Source of the DNA: Fusobacterium mortiferum ATCC 9817
Lineage (GTDB): Bacteria; Fusobacteriota; Fusobacteriia; Fusobacteriales; Fusobacteriaceae
Length of the DNA: 64,000 nt
Reading direction: 5' to 3'
NCBI RefSeq assembly: GCF_000158195.2
Contig: NZ_GL987988.1
Location: forward strand, 641,747-705,746
The translations under genes were made by a program, and so were the position numbers. The first letter of the stretch is position 1, and each line of letters begins with the position of its first letter. The notes below the pieces were generated by a model. It saw only the letters and a program-made list of their open reading frames with translations. It did no database searches and was not told the DNA's origin. Below, piece after piece: positions 25,254 through 34,892 of the stretch.

Positions 25254-27080
25254 ATGTGCGGAATAATTGGTTATGTAGGAGATGAGCAAAAAGCTATGGA
25301 GGTAATCCTAGATGGACTTAGTAAGCTTGAGTATAGAGGATATGACTCAGCAGGATTAGCTATCATTGAAGATGGAAAGATTTTCATTGAGAAAAAAAGT
25401 GGTAAATTAGAAAATCTTAAACAAGCTTTGGAGAAAAAAGAAGAGAAAGCTTATATAGGGATAGGACATACTAGATGGGCGACACATGGAAACCCAACTG
25501 ATAAAAATTCACATCCTCATTTTAGTAATGATAGAAAAGTAGCAGTAGTACATAATGGAATTATAGAAAACTATTTAGAGCTAAAAGAAGAATTGATAAA
25601 AGAGGGATATAATTTTAATTCGCAGACAGATAGTGAAGTAGTTGCACACTTATTTTCTAAATATTATAGTGGTGATATGCTAGAGACAATGATGAAAGTA
25701 AGAGAAAAAATTAGAGGAAGTTATGCTCTTGGAATAATAGATAGTGAAAATCCAGATAAATTAGTATGTACAAGAAAAGAGAGTCCTTTAATTATAGGAT
25801 TAGGTGATGGAAAGAACTTTATTGCTTCTGATGTACCAGCTATTTTAAAATATACTAGAGAAGTTATATTTTTAGAGAATAATGAGATGGCAATTATTGA
25901 GAAAGATAGAGTGAGTGTCTATAATTCTCAAGGGAAGAAGTTAGAAAAATCTATAACTAAAATAGAATGGGATATGGAACAAGCGAGTAAAGGTGGTTAT
26001 CCACATTTTATGTTAAAAGAGATAGAAGAACAACCAAATGTAATAGAAAAAACTTTAGAAGTATATACAAATTATGATGGAAAAGTTGATTTTAGTAGTT
26101 CTTTGAAAGAGTTGGATTTATCAAAAATTGAAGAGATTTATATTGTTGCTTGTGGTACTGCATATCATGCAGGATTACAAGGAGCATATTTTTTTAAAAA
26201 AATTTCTGGAATAAAAACAGATGTGGATATAGCTTCAGAATTTAGATATAGCGATCCTTTCATTGATGAAAAAAGTTTAGTAATCTTTATTAGTCAATCA
26301 GGAGAAACTTTAGATACAATTATGGCTATGAAAATGGCTAAGAGCAAGGGAGCTAAAACTTTAGCTATAACTAATGTATTGGGGTCTACTATTTCAAGAG
26401 AGGTAGATATGGTAATATATACTTTAGCTGGCCCAGAGATATCTGTTGCTTCAACAAAGGCTTATACTGCTCAAGTTACTTTATTTTATCTATTAGCTCT
26501 TTATTTTGGCGAGAGAAAAAGAAGTATTACATCTAATTTCTATAATAGTTATCTTGATATACTTCATAAATTATCAAACGAAGTGGAAAAGGTTATAGAA
26601 AATAAGGAGAATGTAAGAGAGGTAGCTAAAAAAATAAAAAATAAAATGAATGGATTTTTTATAGGAAGAGGAATAGATGATAAATGTGCAAGAGAAGGTT
26701 CTTTAAAGATGAAGGAGATTACTTATATTCATACTGAAGCTTTTTCTGCAGGGGAGTTAAAACATGGAACAATAGCTCTAATAGAAGAAGGAACAATGGT
26801 AGTTGCTATAGCTACTCAAGAGGATATGTTAGAAAAGATGATATCTAATATAAAAGAAGTTAAGGCAAGAGGAGCATATGTTATAACTTTAACAAAGGAA
26901 AAATATAAAAATGTAGCAGAGATTTCAGATGAGATTATAACTATTGAAAATATAGAAGATATACTAGCACCAACTGTAGCTAATATAGTTTTGCAGTTGT
27001 TAGCTTACTATACAGCAGTAGAGAAAGGATTGGATGTAGATAAACCAAGAAATCTGGCAAAATCTGTTACAGTAGAATAA
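25254..27080 (+). CDS. glmS: Glutamine-fructose-6-phosphate aminotransferase (isomerizing)
   Basis: A 608-residue enzyme making glucosamine-6-phosphate for peptidoglycan and lipopolysaccharide. The class II glutaminase domain begins MCGIIGYVGDEQ with Cys2 as nucleophile, and GHTRWATHG is present. Two SIS sugar-isomerase domains follow (ACGTAYHAG and ISQSGETLDT; TEAFSAGELKHGTIAL), ending in the conserved DKPRNLAKSVTVE. The length agrees with the family. An AGGAGG site precedes the ATG. Expression is controlled by the glmS ribozyme immediately upstream. Confidence 0.98.
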   Translation: MCGIIGYVGDEQKAMEVILDGLSKLEYRGYDSAGLAIIEDGKIFIEKKSGKLENLKQALEKKEEKAYIGIGHTRWATHGNPTDKNSHPHFSNDRKVAVVHNGIIENYLELKEELIKEGYNFNSQTDSEVVAHLFSKYYSGDMLETMMKVREKIRGSYALGIIDSENPDKLVCTRKESPLIIGLGDGKNFIASDVPAILKYTREVIFLENNEMAIIEKDRVSVYNSQGKKLEKSITKIEWDMEQASKGGYPHFMLKEIEEQPNVIEKTLEVYTNYDGKVDFSSSLKELDLSKIEEIYIVACGTAYHAGLQGAYFFKKISGIKTDVDIASEFRYSDPFIDEKSLVIFISQSGETLDTIMAMKMAKSKGAKTLAITNVLGSTISREVDMVIYTLAGPEISVASTKAYTAQVTLFYLLALYFGERKRSITSNFYNSYLDILHKLSNEVEKVIENKENVREVAKKIKNKMNGFFIGRGIDDKCAREGSLKMKEITYIHTEAFSAGELKHGTIALIEEGTMVVAIATQEDMLEKMISNIKEVKARGAYVITLTKEKYKNVAEISDEIITIENIEDILAPTVANIVLQLLAYYTAVEKGLDVDKPRNLAKSVTVE

Positions 27081-27094
27081 AAAGAGGTGATACT

Positions 27095-28873
27095 GTGGAA
27101 GTTGCAGAGAAAATTGTAAAATTAAAAAAATTAATGAAAGAAAGGGGAATAGATTATTACATTATTCCATCTTCAGATTATCATCAAAGTGAGTATGTGG
27201 GAGAGTATTTTAAGGGAAGAGAATGGATATCAGGATTTACAGGTTCTGCAGGAACTGTTGTAGTATCAGAAAAAGAGGTTGGACTTTGGACTGATGGAAG
27301 ATATTTTATTCAAGCAGAAAAACAGTTAGTAGGAAGTGGAATTAAACTTTTTAAAATGGGAGAAGAAGGAGTTCCTACTTTTATAGAGTATATTGTGAAA
27401 AATATTGGAAAAGAAGAAACACTAGGATTTGACGGTAAAGTTATAGCTACAAGGACTATTTTAGATTTAGAAAAGCAGTGCAAAGAAAAAAATATTAAAA
27501 TAGTAGGAGAATTCGATTTAGTAGGAGAACTATGGGAGAATAGACCTACTTTACCAGAGAGCCAAGCATTTATTTTAGGAGAGAAATATTCAGGAGAAGG
27601 TACTGAAAGTAAATTAAATAGAATAAGAGAATCTCTTGAGAAAGAGAATTGTGATATAAACATTATAACTTCTTTAGATGATATTGCTTGGATATTTAAT
27701 ATAAGAGGGAATGATGTAAAAAATAATCCAGTGAATTTAGCTTATGCAGCAATAACATTAGATAAGGTAGTATTGTATATAAATGAAAAAAAATTAAATA
27801 GCGAAGTAGAAAGATATCTTTATAAAAATAAAGTAGAAGTAAGAGATTATTTTGAAATTTATGAAGATATGCAAAGAATTTCTAATTCTAATGTAATTAT
27901 GATGGATTTAAATAAAGTAAATTATAGTATTTATAGAAATTTAAATTCAGAAATAAAAGTATTAGACAAAGCTAATCCTAGTACATTAATGAAGGCTTGT
28001 AAAAATAAAATAGAACTTGAGAATTTAAGAGAGTGCCATATAAGAGATGGAGTAGCTGTTACTAAGTTCATGTATTGGTTAAAAAATTCTTTAGGAAGAG
28101 AGGAGATTACAGAGATATCAGCTAGTGAAAAACTGGAAAGTTTTAGAAAAGCACAAGATTTATATATAGAGCCAAGTTTTGATACGATAGCAGCTTATGA
28201 AGCAAATGCAGCTATGATGCACTATAAAGCAACTAATATTTCTGATAAAAAATTAGAGGCTAAAAATATGTTTTTAGTTGATTCAGGAGGACAGTATTTT
28301 GATGGAACTACTGATATCACTAGAACATTTGTTTTAGGAGAGTGTTCGGAAGAGTTAAAAAGACATTTTACTTTAGTGTTAAAAGGAATGATAAATCTAT
28401 CAAAAGTAAAATTTTTATATGGAGTGACAGGAACGAATTTAGATGTTTTAGCAAGACAAGCTCTTTGGAATATAGGGTTAGATTATAAATGTGGAACTGG
28501 TCATGGAGTAGGTTTTTTATTGAATGTACATGAAGGGCCACAAGGTATAAGAGTTCAATATAATCCACAAGTTCTTGAAGAGGGAATGAATGTAACAAAT
28601 GAGCCTGGAGTGTATATAGAAGGTTCTCATGGAATAAGATTAGAGAATGAATTGATTGTACAAAAAGATGAAAAAACTCAATTTGGACAGTTTATGAAAT
28701 TTGAAACAATGACTTATGTTCCTTTAGATTTAGATGGAGTTAAAAAGGAATTACTTTCTTTTGAAGAAATAGAGTTTTTAAATAATTACCATAAAATTGT
28801 ATATGATAAGATATCACCATATTTAACTTTAGAAGAAAAAGAATGGTTGAAGAAATATACGAGAAATATTTAA
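27095..28873 (+). CDS. Xaa-Pro aminopeptidase, long (three-domain) M24B form
   Basis: A 592-residue aminopeptidase P. Two creatinase-like N-terminal domains are followed by the M24 metallopeptidase domain from about residue 310, with metal ligands in DSGGQYFDGTTDITRT, GTGHGVGF, NEPGVYIEG and ENELIV, and a C-terminal extension (KEWLKKYTRNI). It removes N-terminal residues preceding proline and uses two Mn2+ or Zn2+ ions. The start is GTG, with AGAGGTG upstream. It begins 14 bp after glmS, so they are probably co-transcribed; a terminator follows. Confidence 0.94.
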   Translation: MEVAEKIVKLKKLMKERGIDYYIIPSSDYHQSEYVGEYFKGREWISGFTGSAGTVVVSEKEVGLWTDGRYFIQAEKQLVGSGIKLFKMGEEGVPTFIEYIVKNIGKEETLGFDGKVIATRTILDLEKQCKEKNIKIVGEFDLVGELWENRPTLPESQAFILGEKYSGEGTESKLNRIRESLEKENCDINIITSLDDIAWIFNIRGNDVKNNPVNLAYAAITLDKVVLYINEKKLNSEVERYLYKNKVEVRDYFEIYEDMQRISNSNVIMMDLNKVNYSIYRNLNSEIKVLDKANPSTLMKACKNKIELENLRECHIRDGVAVTKFMYWLKNSLGREEITEISASEKLESFRKAQDLYIEPSFDTIAAYEANAAMMHYKATNISDKKLEAKNMFLVDSGGQYFDGTTDITRTFVLGECSEELKRHFTLVLKGMINLSKVKFLYGVTGTNLDVLARQALWNIGLDYKCGTGHGVGFLLNVHEGPQGIRVQYNPQVLEEGMNVTNEPGVYIEGSHGIRLENELIVQKDEKTQFGQFMKFETMTYVPLDLDGVKKELLSFEEIEFLNNYHKIVYDKISPYLTLEEKEWLKKYTRNI

Positions 28874-28885
28874 TAAATTAAAATA

Positions 28886-28957
28886 TAAGGAGAAAAACTT
28901 AATTATAATAGTAATATTTAAAATATTATAATTAAAAGATTTTCTCCTTTTTGTTTA
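28886..28957 (+). terminator. Terminator after the aminopeptidase gene
   Basis: AAGGAGAAAA and TTTTCTCCTT enclose an inner AT-rich palindrome (AATTATAAT with ATTATAATT) and are followed by a T run. Confidence 0.82.
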
Positions 28958-29225
28958 CAAAAATAAAAAAATTATTATTTATTTTAATAATAACTATATA
29001 AAAAAAGAAAGAAAGAAATTTAAAAAAGTATAAAAACAAAATTTTTTATAGAAAAATCTTTAAACTAAAAACAGCAATATTAGAGACTAAAGACAAAAAA
29101 ATTACTAAAAAAGTAAGGAAATAACAATAATATTTATAAAATAAATAAAATTTCAACAAAATATTTATTTATATGATTTTTTTGATATAAAAAACATTTA
29201 AAAAAACTTTTTTAATGTTTTAAAT
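28958..29225. other. Long AT-rich gap before the threonine deaminase gene
   Basis: About 270 bp of A/T-rich sequence with stops in every frame. I see no RNA motif (no T-box specifier or antiterminator consensus), no repeat and no operator apart from the promoter at its end. Confidence 0.45.
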
Positions 29226-29254
29226 TTGACTAAATTATAATATAGTAGTATAAT
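29226..29254 (+). promoter_or_regulatory. Promoter of the threonine deaminase operon
   Basis: TTGACT (29226-29231), 17-bp spacer, TATAAT (29249-29254). Start predicted near 29261. Confidence 0.82.
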
Positions 29255-29317
29255 TATATCGAAATAAGAAGCTGATAACAACTTTTTAAATGATGTATTC
29301 TCTAAGGAGGGAAAATT

Positions 29318-30520
29318 ATGACAGTAACATTAGAAACTATTAAAGAGGCTAAAAAAACAATTGAGAACTCAGTTAAAAGAACACCATTAATTGAGTGCCC
29401 AACATTGGAGAAAGAATTAGGGGGAAAGGTATATTTTAAATTGGAAAACCTTCAAAAAACAGGTTCTTTCAAAGTAAGAGGTGCTTTAAATAGAATAGCA
29501 AATCTTACTGAAGAAGAAAAAAAGAAAGGTGTAATTGCTTCATCAGCTGGTAACCACGCACAAGGGATAGCATTAGGGGCTACAGCTCAAGGAATAAAAT
29601 CTACAATAGTAATGCCAGAAACAGCACCAATAGCAAAGGTTTCTGCTACTAAAGGATATGGAGCTGAAGTAGTATTACATGGTGCAGTATATGATGATGC
29701 TTTTGCAAAAGCTTGTGAAATTCAAAAAGCAACAGGAGCAGTATTTTTACATCCATTTGATGATGAGTATGTAATAGCAGGACAAGGAACTATTGGGATA
29801 GAAATATTAGAAGATATGGCAGATATAGATACAGTATTAGTACCAATTGGAGGAGGAGGAATCCTTGCTGGAATAGCTACTGCTATAAAAGGAATGAATC
29901 CAAAGGTAAAAGTAATAGGTGTAGAAGCAGAAAATGCTGCTTCAATGACAGCTGCTTTAGCAAAAGGAGAATGTTGTGAAGTTTGTGCAACTCCTACAAT
30001 AGCAGATGGTATAGCTGTTAAAAAAGTAGGATGTAAAACTTTAGAGTTAGTAAAAAAATATGTTGATGAAGTAGTTACTGTTTCAGAAGCAGAAATAGCT
30101 GATGCAATTTTATTCTTGATGGAAAGAAGTAAAGTAGTAGCAGAAGGAGCAGGAGCAACTCCAGTAGCAGCTATCTTATCTGGAAAAGTTGATTGTAAAG
30201 GTAAGAAAACATGTGCAGTAGTTTCTGGAGGAAATATTGATATTAACTTAGTTGAAAGAGTTTTAAATAGAGCATTAATCAATAAAGGAAGAAGACATCA
30301 ATTCAAAGTAAAAATTCAAGATAAGTTTGGAGAAGTTGAAAAATTATTAGGATTATTAACAGCCAATAGAGCAAATATCCTTCATATAACACAAAGTATG
30401 TATAATGGAGATTTAGGAATTACTATGCAAGAAGTAACTTTGGTAATAGAATGTAGTGATATGGCTCATAGAGATGAGGTTATAAATAAAATTAAAGAAG
30501 CTAGATACGAAATAAAATAG
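29318..30520 (+). CDS. ilvA: Threonine ammonia-lyase (threonine deaminase) with ACT domain
   Basis: A 400-residue PLP enzyme converting threonine to 2-oxobutyrate and ammonia. The PLP lysine lies in TGSFKVRGALNR, the phosphate-binding loop is PIGGGGILAGIATA, and SSAGNHAQG is present. A C-terminal ACT domain covers about residues 325-400. The single ACT domain and the context (symporter and 2-oxoacid:ferredoxin oxidoreductase, with no isoleucine genes) point to the catabolic form that feeds propionate production. A strong AAGGAGG site precedes the ATG. Confidence 0.95.
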   Translation: MTVTLETIKEAKKTIENSVKRTPLIECPTLEKELGGKVYFKLENLQKTGSFKVRGALNRIANLTEEEKKKGVIASSAGNHAQGIALGATAQGIKSTIVMPETAPIAKVSATKGYGAEVVLHGAVYDDAFAKACEIQKATGAVFLHPFDDEYVIAGQGTIGIEILEDMADIDTVLVPIGGGGILAGIATAIKGMNPKVKVIGVEAENAASMTAALAKGECCEVCATPTIADGIAVKKVGCKTLELVKKYVDEVVTVSEAEIADAILFLMERSKVVAEGAGATPVAAILSGKVDCKGKKTCAVVSGGNIDINLVERVLNRALINKGRRHQFKVKIQDKFGEVEKLLGLLTANRANILHITQSMYNGDLGITMQEVTLVIECSDMAHRDEVINKIKEARYEIK

Positions 30521-30572
30521 GGGTTTAATTTAAGGATTAATAAAATAAAAATAAAAAAGGGAAGTGGACATT

Positions 30573-31748
30573 ATGAAAAAATTAGGATTACTACCAAGAC
30601 TTATACTAGGTCTAATTGCAGGAATTATTTTAGGAAAGATAGGTTTTGTTCCATTGCTTAGAATAATGATAACTTTTAATGGAATCTTCGGAAACTTTTT
30701 ACAATTCGTAATACCATTAATAATCATTGGATTCGTAGCACCAGGTATTGGAGATTTAGGTAAAAAAGCTGGAAAACTTTTAGCAATAACAACAGTTTTA
30801 GCTTATGGTTCAACAATTGTATCTGGAAGTGTGGCATATTTTACAAACTCAATAATGCTTAAAAAAATACTTCCAACAGCAGCTCATACAATAGCTGAAA
30901 ATAGTCCGGAAGCTGGATTATTAACTGGATATTTAACAGTTGAAATGCCTCCAATTATGGGAGTTATGACAGCTCTTTTAATGGCATTTATTATAGGTAT
31001 TGGAATTGCAATAGTTGAAGGAAATACTCTTAAAAACTTTATGAATGAGATACAAACAATTGTTGAGAAAATTATTACAAATATAGTTATCCCATTCTTA
31101 CCTCTATATGTAGCAGGAATATTTGCAAATATGACTTATGCAGGAGAAATAGTAAAAATAATGTCAGTATTTGCTAAAGTATTTGGAATAATTATTGTAT
31201 TACACTATGTAATTTTATTAGTTCAATATACAGTTGCAGGAACAATGGGTGGAGCAAATCCAATAGCACTAATTAGAAAAATGTTACCAGCATATTTTAC
31301 AGCTATAGGAACTCAATCATCAGCAGCTACTATTCCAGTAACTTTAAGACAAACTAAAGAAAATGGAGTAAATGATGGTATAGCAGACTTTACAATTCCA
31401 TTATGTGCAACTATTCACTTATCAGGAAGTACAATTGCATTAGTAAGCTGTTCAATGGCAGTAATGATGTTAAATGGAATGCCTATTACATTCTCAGGAA
31501 TGTTTGGATTTATCTTAATGTTAGGAGTAACAATGGTAGCAGCACCTGGAGTACCTGGTGGAGCAGTTATGGCAGCACTTGGATTATTAGAGAGTATGTT
31601 AGGATTTGGTCCTGAATTACAATCATTAATGATAGCTTTATATTTAACTCAAGATAGTTTTGGAACTGCATGTAATGTAACAGGAGACGGTGCAATAGCT
31701 ATAATGGTAAATAAAATAGCAGGATTTAAGCTAGAAAAAAAAGCTTAA
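30573..31748 (+). CDS. Dicarboxylate/amino acid:cation symporter, probably Ser/Thr uptake (SstT-like)
   Basis: A 391-residue member of the DAACS family with about eight hydrophobic helices and two re-entrant loops. The signatures are GTQSSAATIPVTLRQ (serine-rich loop), LCATIHLSGSTIAL, APGVPGGAVMAAL and QDSFGTACNVTGDGA. The ATG at 30573 has an AAGGGA site; a GTG at 30564 is less likely. It lies 52 bp after the threonine deaminase gene with no terminator between them, so Na+-coupled serine or threonine import is the best guess. Confidence 0.88.
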   Translation: MKKLGLLPRLILGLIAGIILGKIGFVPLLRIMITFNGIFGNFLQFVIPLIIIGFVAPGIGDLGKKAGKLLAITTVLAYGSTIVSGSVAYFTNSIMLKKILPTAAHTIAENSPEAGLLTGYLTVEMPPIMGVMTALLMAFIIGIGIAIVEGNTLKNFMNEIQTIVEKIITNIVIPFLPLYVAGIFANMTYAGEIVKIMSVFAKVFGIIIVLHYVILLVQYTVAGTMGGANPIALIRKMLPAYFTAIGTQSSAATIPVTLRQTKENGVNDGIADFTIPLCATIHLSGSTIALVSCSMAVMMLNGMPITFSGMFGFILMLGVTMVAAPGVPGGAVMAALGLLESMLGFGPELQSLMIALYLTQDSFGTACNVTGDGAIAIMVNKIAGFKLEKKA

Positions 31749-31777
31749 TCATATAAATGTCAGTAAAGTAAAATATA

Positions 31778-31817
31778 ATGAATAACTGCTGAAATATTAA
31801 TTTCAGCAGTTATTTGA
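31778..31817 (+). terminator. Hairpin between the symporter and porC
   Basis: AATAACTGCTGAAAT and ATTTCAGCAGTTATT form a 15-bp perfect stem around a short loop. The following T run is short, so termination may be partial and allow read-through into porCDAB. Confidence 0.7.
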
Positions 31818-31837
31818 TAAAGAAAGGAAGGTAGATT

Positions 31838-32413
31838 ATGAGAGAAATATTTGAAATCAGATGGCATGGAAGAGGAGGACAAGGAGCTAAAACTGCATCT
31901 TTACTTCTTGCTGATGCTGCTTTTAGTGGTGGTATGTATGTACAAGGATTCCCTGAGTATGGTCCTGAAAGAATGGGAGCGCCTATTACTGCTTACAATC
32001 GTATCTCTAAAAATCCAGTAAGAGTTCACTCTAATATTTATGAGCCTGATTTTGTTGTTGTTGTTGATGAAACTCTAATAGAAAGTGTTGATGTTACAAA
32101 AGGATTAAAAGAGGATGGAGCTATAATTATTAATAGTTCTAAACCTGCTTCTGAATTTGTACCTTTCTTAAAAGGATATAAAGGAAAAGTATTCACTTGT
32201 GATGCTAGAACTATTTCAGAAGAGACTTTAGGTAAAAATTTCCCTAATACTCCTATGCTTGGAGCTGTTGTAAAAGTTAGCGGAGTTATGGAAGAAAAAG
32301 CTTTCTTAGAAGCTATGGAAGAATCTTTCAAACATAAATTTGCAAGTAAACCAGAAGTATTAAAAGGAAATATGGACGCATTAATTCGTTCTATGAATGA
32401 GGTGAAAGAGTAA
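31838..32413 (+). CDS. porC: 2-oxoacid:ferredoxin oxidoreductase, gamma subunit
   Basis: A 191-residue subunit starting REIFEIRWHGRGGQGAKTA, the glycine-rich CoA-handling motif of gamma subunits, followed by FPEYGPERMGAPITAYNR. Together with the next three genes it forms a four-subunit enzyme that oxidatively decarboxylates a 2-oxoacid to acyl-CoA and reduces ferredoxin. The position behind a threonine deaminase suggests 2-oxobutyrate (giving propionyl-CoA) as well as, or instead of, pyruvate. The stop overlaps the next ATG region (TAATG). Confidence 0.94.
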   Translation: MREIFEIRWHGRGGQGAKTASLLLADAAFSGGMYVQGFPEYGPERMGAPITAYNRISKNPVRVHSNIYEPDFVVVVDETLIESVDVTKGLKEDGAIIINSSKPASEFVPFLKGYKGKVFTCDARTISEETLGKNFPNTPMLGAVVKVSGVMEEKAFLEAMEESFKHKFASKPEVLKGNMDALIRSMNEVKE

Positions 32414-32715
32414 TGAAAAATAAAGCAGGATTACCAATAGTTGAAGATATAAAATGGCAAGACATCACTCCTGGAGGAGTTGTATATGAAGCAGGAAGTG
32501 CTGCACAATTTAGAACAGGGGATTGGAGATCAAATAAGCCAGTATTTATAGCAGAGAATTGTAAACAATGTTTATTATGTGTTCCTTGTTGCCCAGACTC
32601 AGCTATTCCTGTAAAAGAGGGAAAAAGATTAGAGTTTGATATGGACCACTGTAAAGGTTGTGGAGTTTGCTCAAAAGCATGTCCTTTCAATGCAATAGAA
32701 ATGGTAAAAGAGTAA
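32413..32715 (+). CDS. porD: 2-oxoacid:ferredoxin oxidoreductase, delta (ferredoxin-like) subunit
   Basis: A 100-residue subunit with two classical 4Fe-4S motifs, CKQCLLCVPCCPDSAI and CKGCGVCSKACPFNAI. It carries electrons from the thiamine centre to external ferredoxin. It overlaps porC at its start codon and is 18 bp upstream of porA, in the usual order gamma-delta-alpha-beta. Confidence 0.95.
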   Translation: MKNKAGLPIVEDIKWQDITPGGVVYEAGSAAQFRTGDWRSNKPVFIAENCKQCLLCVPCCPDSAIPVKEGKRLEFDMDHCKGCGVCSKACPFNAIEMVKE

Positions 32716-32732
32716 TTTGGAGGTAGAAATTA

Positions 32733-33911
32733 ATGAGTATAAGAGAAAGAATGTCAGGAAACGAAGCTATTGCAATAGCTATGAAGCAAATAAATCCAGA
32801 TGTAGTACCAGCATTCCCAATAACTCCATCTACAGAGATACCACAATATTTCTCTAAATTTGTAGCAGATGGAAGTGTTGATACAGAATTTATTCCAGTA
32901 GAATCAGAACATAGTGCTATGTCAGCAGCTATGGGTTCTCAAGCAGCAGGAGCAAGAACAATGACTGCGACTTCATCTTGTGGACTTGCACTTATGTGGG
33001 AGATGCTATATGTAGTGGCATCAGCAAGATTACCAGTTACATTAGCATGTGTAAACAGAGCATTAACTGGACCTATTAATATTAATGCTGACCACAGTGA
33101 CTCTATGGGAGCAAGAGATGCTGGATGGATTCAATTATATAGTGAAACTAACCAAGAAGCTTATGACAATATGTTACAAGCTAATAGAATTGGAGAACAC
33201 CCAGATGTACAACTTCCAGTAATGGTATGTCAAGATGGATTTATTACAAGCCATGCTGTTGAAAATATAGAATTAGTAGAAGATGATAAAGCAAAAGCAT
33301 TTGTAGGAGAATATAAACCAGAAGACTATCTATTAAATGCAGAAAGACCAATAGCAGTAGGACCATATGATATAGTATCTTACTATATGGAACATAAAGT
33401 GCAACAAGCTAATGCTATGAAAAATGCTAAGAAAGTAATCTTAGAAGTAGCGGCAGAGTTTGAAAAAATGACAGGAAGAAAATATGGATTATTTGAAGAG
33501 TATAAACTAGATGATGCTGAAGTAGCAATCGTAGTAATTAACTCAACAGCAGGAACAGCAAAAACTGCAATAGATGAAATGAGAAAAGAAGGTAAAAAAG
33601 TAGGATTATTAAAAATAAGAGTATTTAGACCATTCCCAATGGAAGAAATCGCAGAAGCTCTAAAACATGTAAAAATGGTAGCAGTAATGGATAAATCTGA
33701 AGGATTCTCAGCAGCTGGAGGACCAGTATTCGCAGAGGTAAGATCAGCATTATATGACTGCAACCCAAGACCTAAAATGGTAAACTATGTATATGGACTT
33801 GGAGGAAGAGACGTAACAGTGGCTCATATCAGAGAAATATTTGAAACTCTATTAAGAGAAAAAGATGGAGAAGTAAAAGATACATATAGACATTTTGGTG
33901 TAAGAGGGTAG
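32733..33911 (+). CDS. porA: 2-oxoacid:ferredoxin oxidoreductase, alpha subunit
   Basis: A 392-residue alpha subunit: RMSGNEAIAIAMKQINPDV at the N-terminus, FPITPSTEIPQYF, EFIPVESEHSAMSAAMGSQA (thiamine activation glutamate region) and GPININADHSDSMGARD. The transketolase-C-like domain follows from about residue 255. An AGGTAG-like weak site precedes the ATG, and the gene is closely followed by porB. Its length and four-subunit organisation match the archaeal-type pyruvate or 2-oxoisovalerate enzymes rather than the single-chain clostridial enzyme. Confidence 0.95.
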   Translation: MSIRERMSGNEAIAIAMKQINPDVVPAFPITPSTEIPQYFSKFVADGSVDTEFIPVESEHSAMSAAMGSQAAGARTMTATSSCGLALMWEMLYVVASARLPVTLACVNRALTGPININADHSDSMGARDAGWIQLYSETNQEAYDNMLQANRIGEHPDVQLPVMVCQDGFITSHAVENIELVEDDKAKAFVGEYKPEDYLLNAERPIAVGPYDIVSYYMEHKVQQANAMKNAKKVILEVAAEFEKMTGRKYGLFEEYKLDDAEVAIVVINSTAGTAKTAIDEMRKEGKKVGLLKIRVFRPFPMEEIAEALKHVKMVAVMDKSEGFSAAGGPVFAEVRSALYDCNPRPKMVNYVYGLGGRDVTVAHIREIFETLLREKDGEVKDTYRHFGVRG

Positions 33912-33923
33912 GAGGCAATAAAT

Positions 33924-34868
33924 ATGGCATATAATTTCAAAAAAGAGATGGAAAAACCAGAAAGATTAACTGGTGGACATAGAATGTGTGCTGGATGTGG
34001 AGCACCAGTAGCAGTAAGAGGAGTATTAAGAGCATTAAAACCAGAAGACCACGCTGTAATATGTAGTGCAACAAGCTGCTTGGAAGTATCAACTTTCCTA
34101 TATCCATATACAGCATGGAAGGATTCATTTATTCACTCAGCATTTGAAAATGCTGGAGCAACAATAAGTGGAGCACAAACAGCTTATAGAGTATTAAAGA
34201 AAAAAGGTAAAATAGATGAGACATATAAATTTATAGCTTTTGGAGGAGATGGAGGAACTTATGATATAGGATTCCAATCATTATCAGGAGCTATGGAGAG
34301 AGGACATGACATGGTTTATGTATGTTATGATAATGAAGCATACATGAATACAGGTATTCAAAGATCATCAGCAACACCAGTAGGAGCAGATACAACAACA
34401 ACTCCAATAGGAAAAGAAAGTGCAGGAAAACCACAAGGAAGAAAAGATTTAACTGATGTAATAGCAGCTCATAATGTACCATATGTTGCACAAACAACAT
34501 TTATAGGAAACTTTAAAGACTTACATGAGAAAGCAGAAAAAGCTATCTATACAGAGGGAGCAGCATTCTTAAACGTATTAGCACCATGTCCAAGAGGATG
34601 GAGATACGAAAGTGAAGATTTAATGGAAATATGTAAATTAGCAGTAGAAACTTGTTACTGGCCATTATTTGAAGTAATAAATGGAGAATGGAAGTTAAAT
34701 TACAGACCTAAGAAAAAATTACCAATAGAAGAGTTCTTGAAAAAACAAGGAAGATTTAAACATTTATTCAAACCAGAAAATAGACACATCATAGATAGAA
34801 TCCAAGCAAATGTAGATTTAAGATGGGAAAGACTACTAAAGAGATGTGGAGAAGAGCTAGATAAATAG
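33924..34868 (+). CDS. porB: 2-oxoacid:ferredoxin oxidoreductase, beta subunit (thiamine diphosphate binding)
   Basis: A 314-residue subunit with HRMCAGCGAPVAVRG and the TPP motif GGDGGTYDIGFQ ending in CYDNEAYMNTG. An iron-sulfur-ligating Cys set (C22, C25 and later Cys) is visible. It is the last gene of the cluster. With the threonine deaminase and symporter this makes a route from threonine to propionyl-CoA; the CoA-transferase at 19.6 kb could then release propionate. An IS150-type remnant that contains a terminator-like hairpin starts 25 bp downstream. Confidence 0.95.
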   Translation: MAYNFKKEMEKPERLTGGHRMCAGCGAPVAVRGVLRALKPEDHAVICSATSCLEVSTFLYPYTAWKDSFIHSAFENAGATISGAQTAYRVLKKKGKIDETYKFIAFGGDGGTYDIGFQSLSGAMERGHDMVYVCYDNEAYMNTGIQRSSATPVGADTTTTPIGKESAGKPQGRKDLTDVIAAHNVPYVAQTTFIGNFKDLHEKAEKAIYTEGAAFLNVLAPCPRGWRYESEDLMEICKLAVETCYWPLFEVINGEWKLNYRPKKKLPIEEFLKKQGRFKHLFKPENRHIIDRIQANVDLRWERLLKRCGEELDK

Positions 34869-34892
34869 TTTAAATTAAAGAGGGGAAAAAAT

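Noticed and set aside
28958..29225. T-box or amino acid riboswitch before threonine deaminase
   Set aside because: No T-box sequence, specifier stem or terminator/antiterminator pair was found.
29722..30282. 186-codon frame opposite threonine deaminase
   Set aside because: Antisense shadow; the plus-strand frame has catalytic motifs through this stretch.
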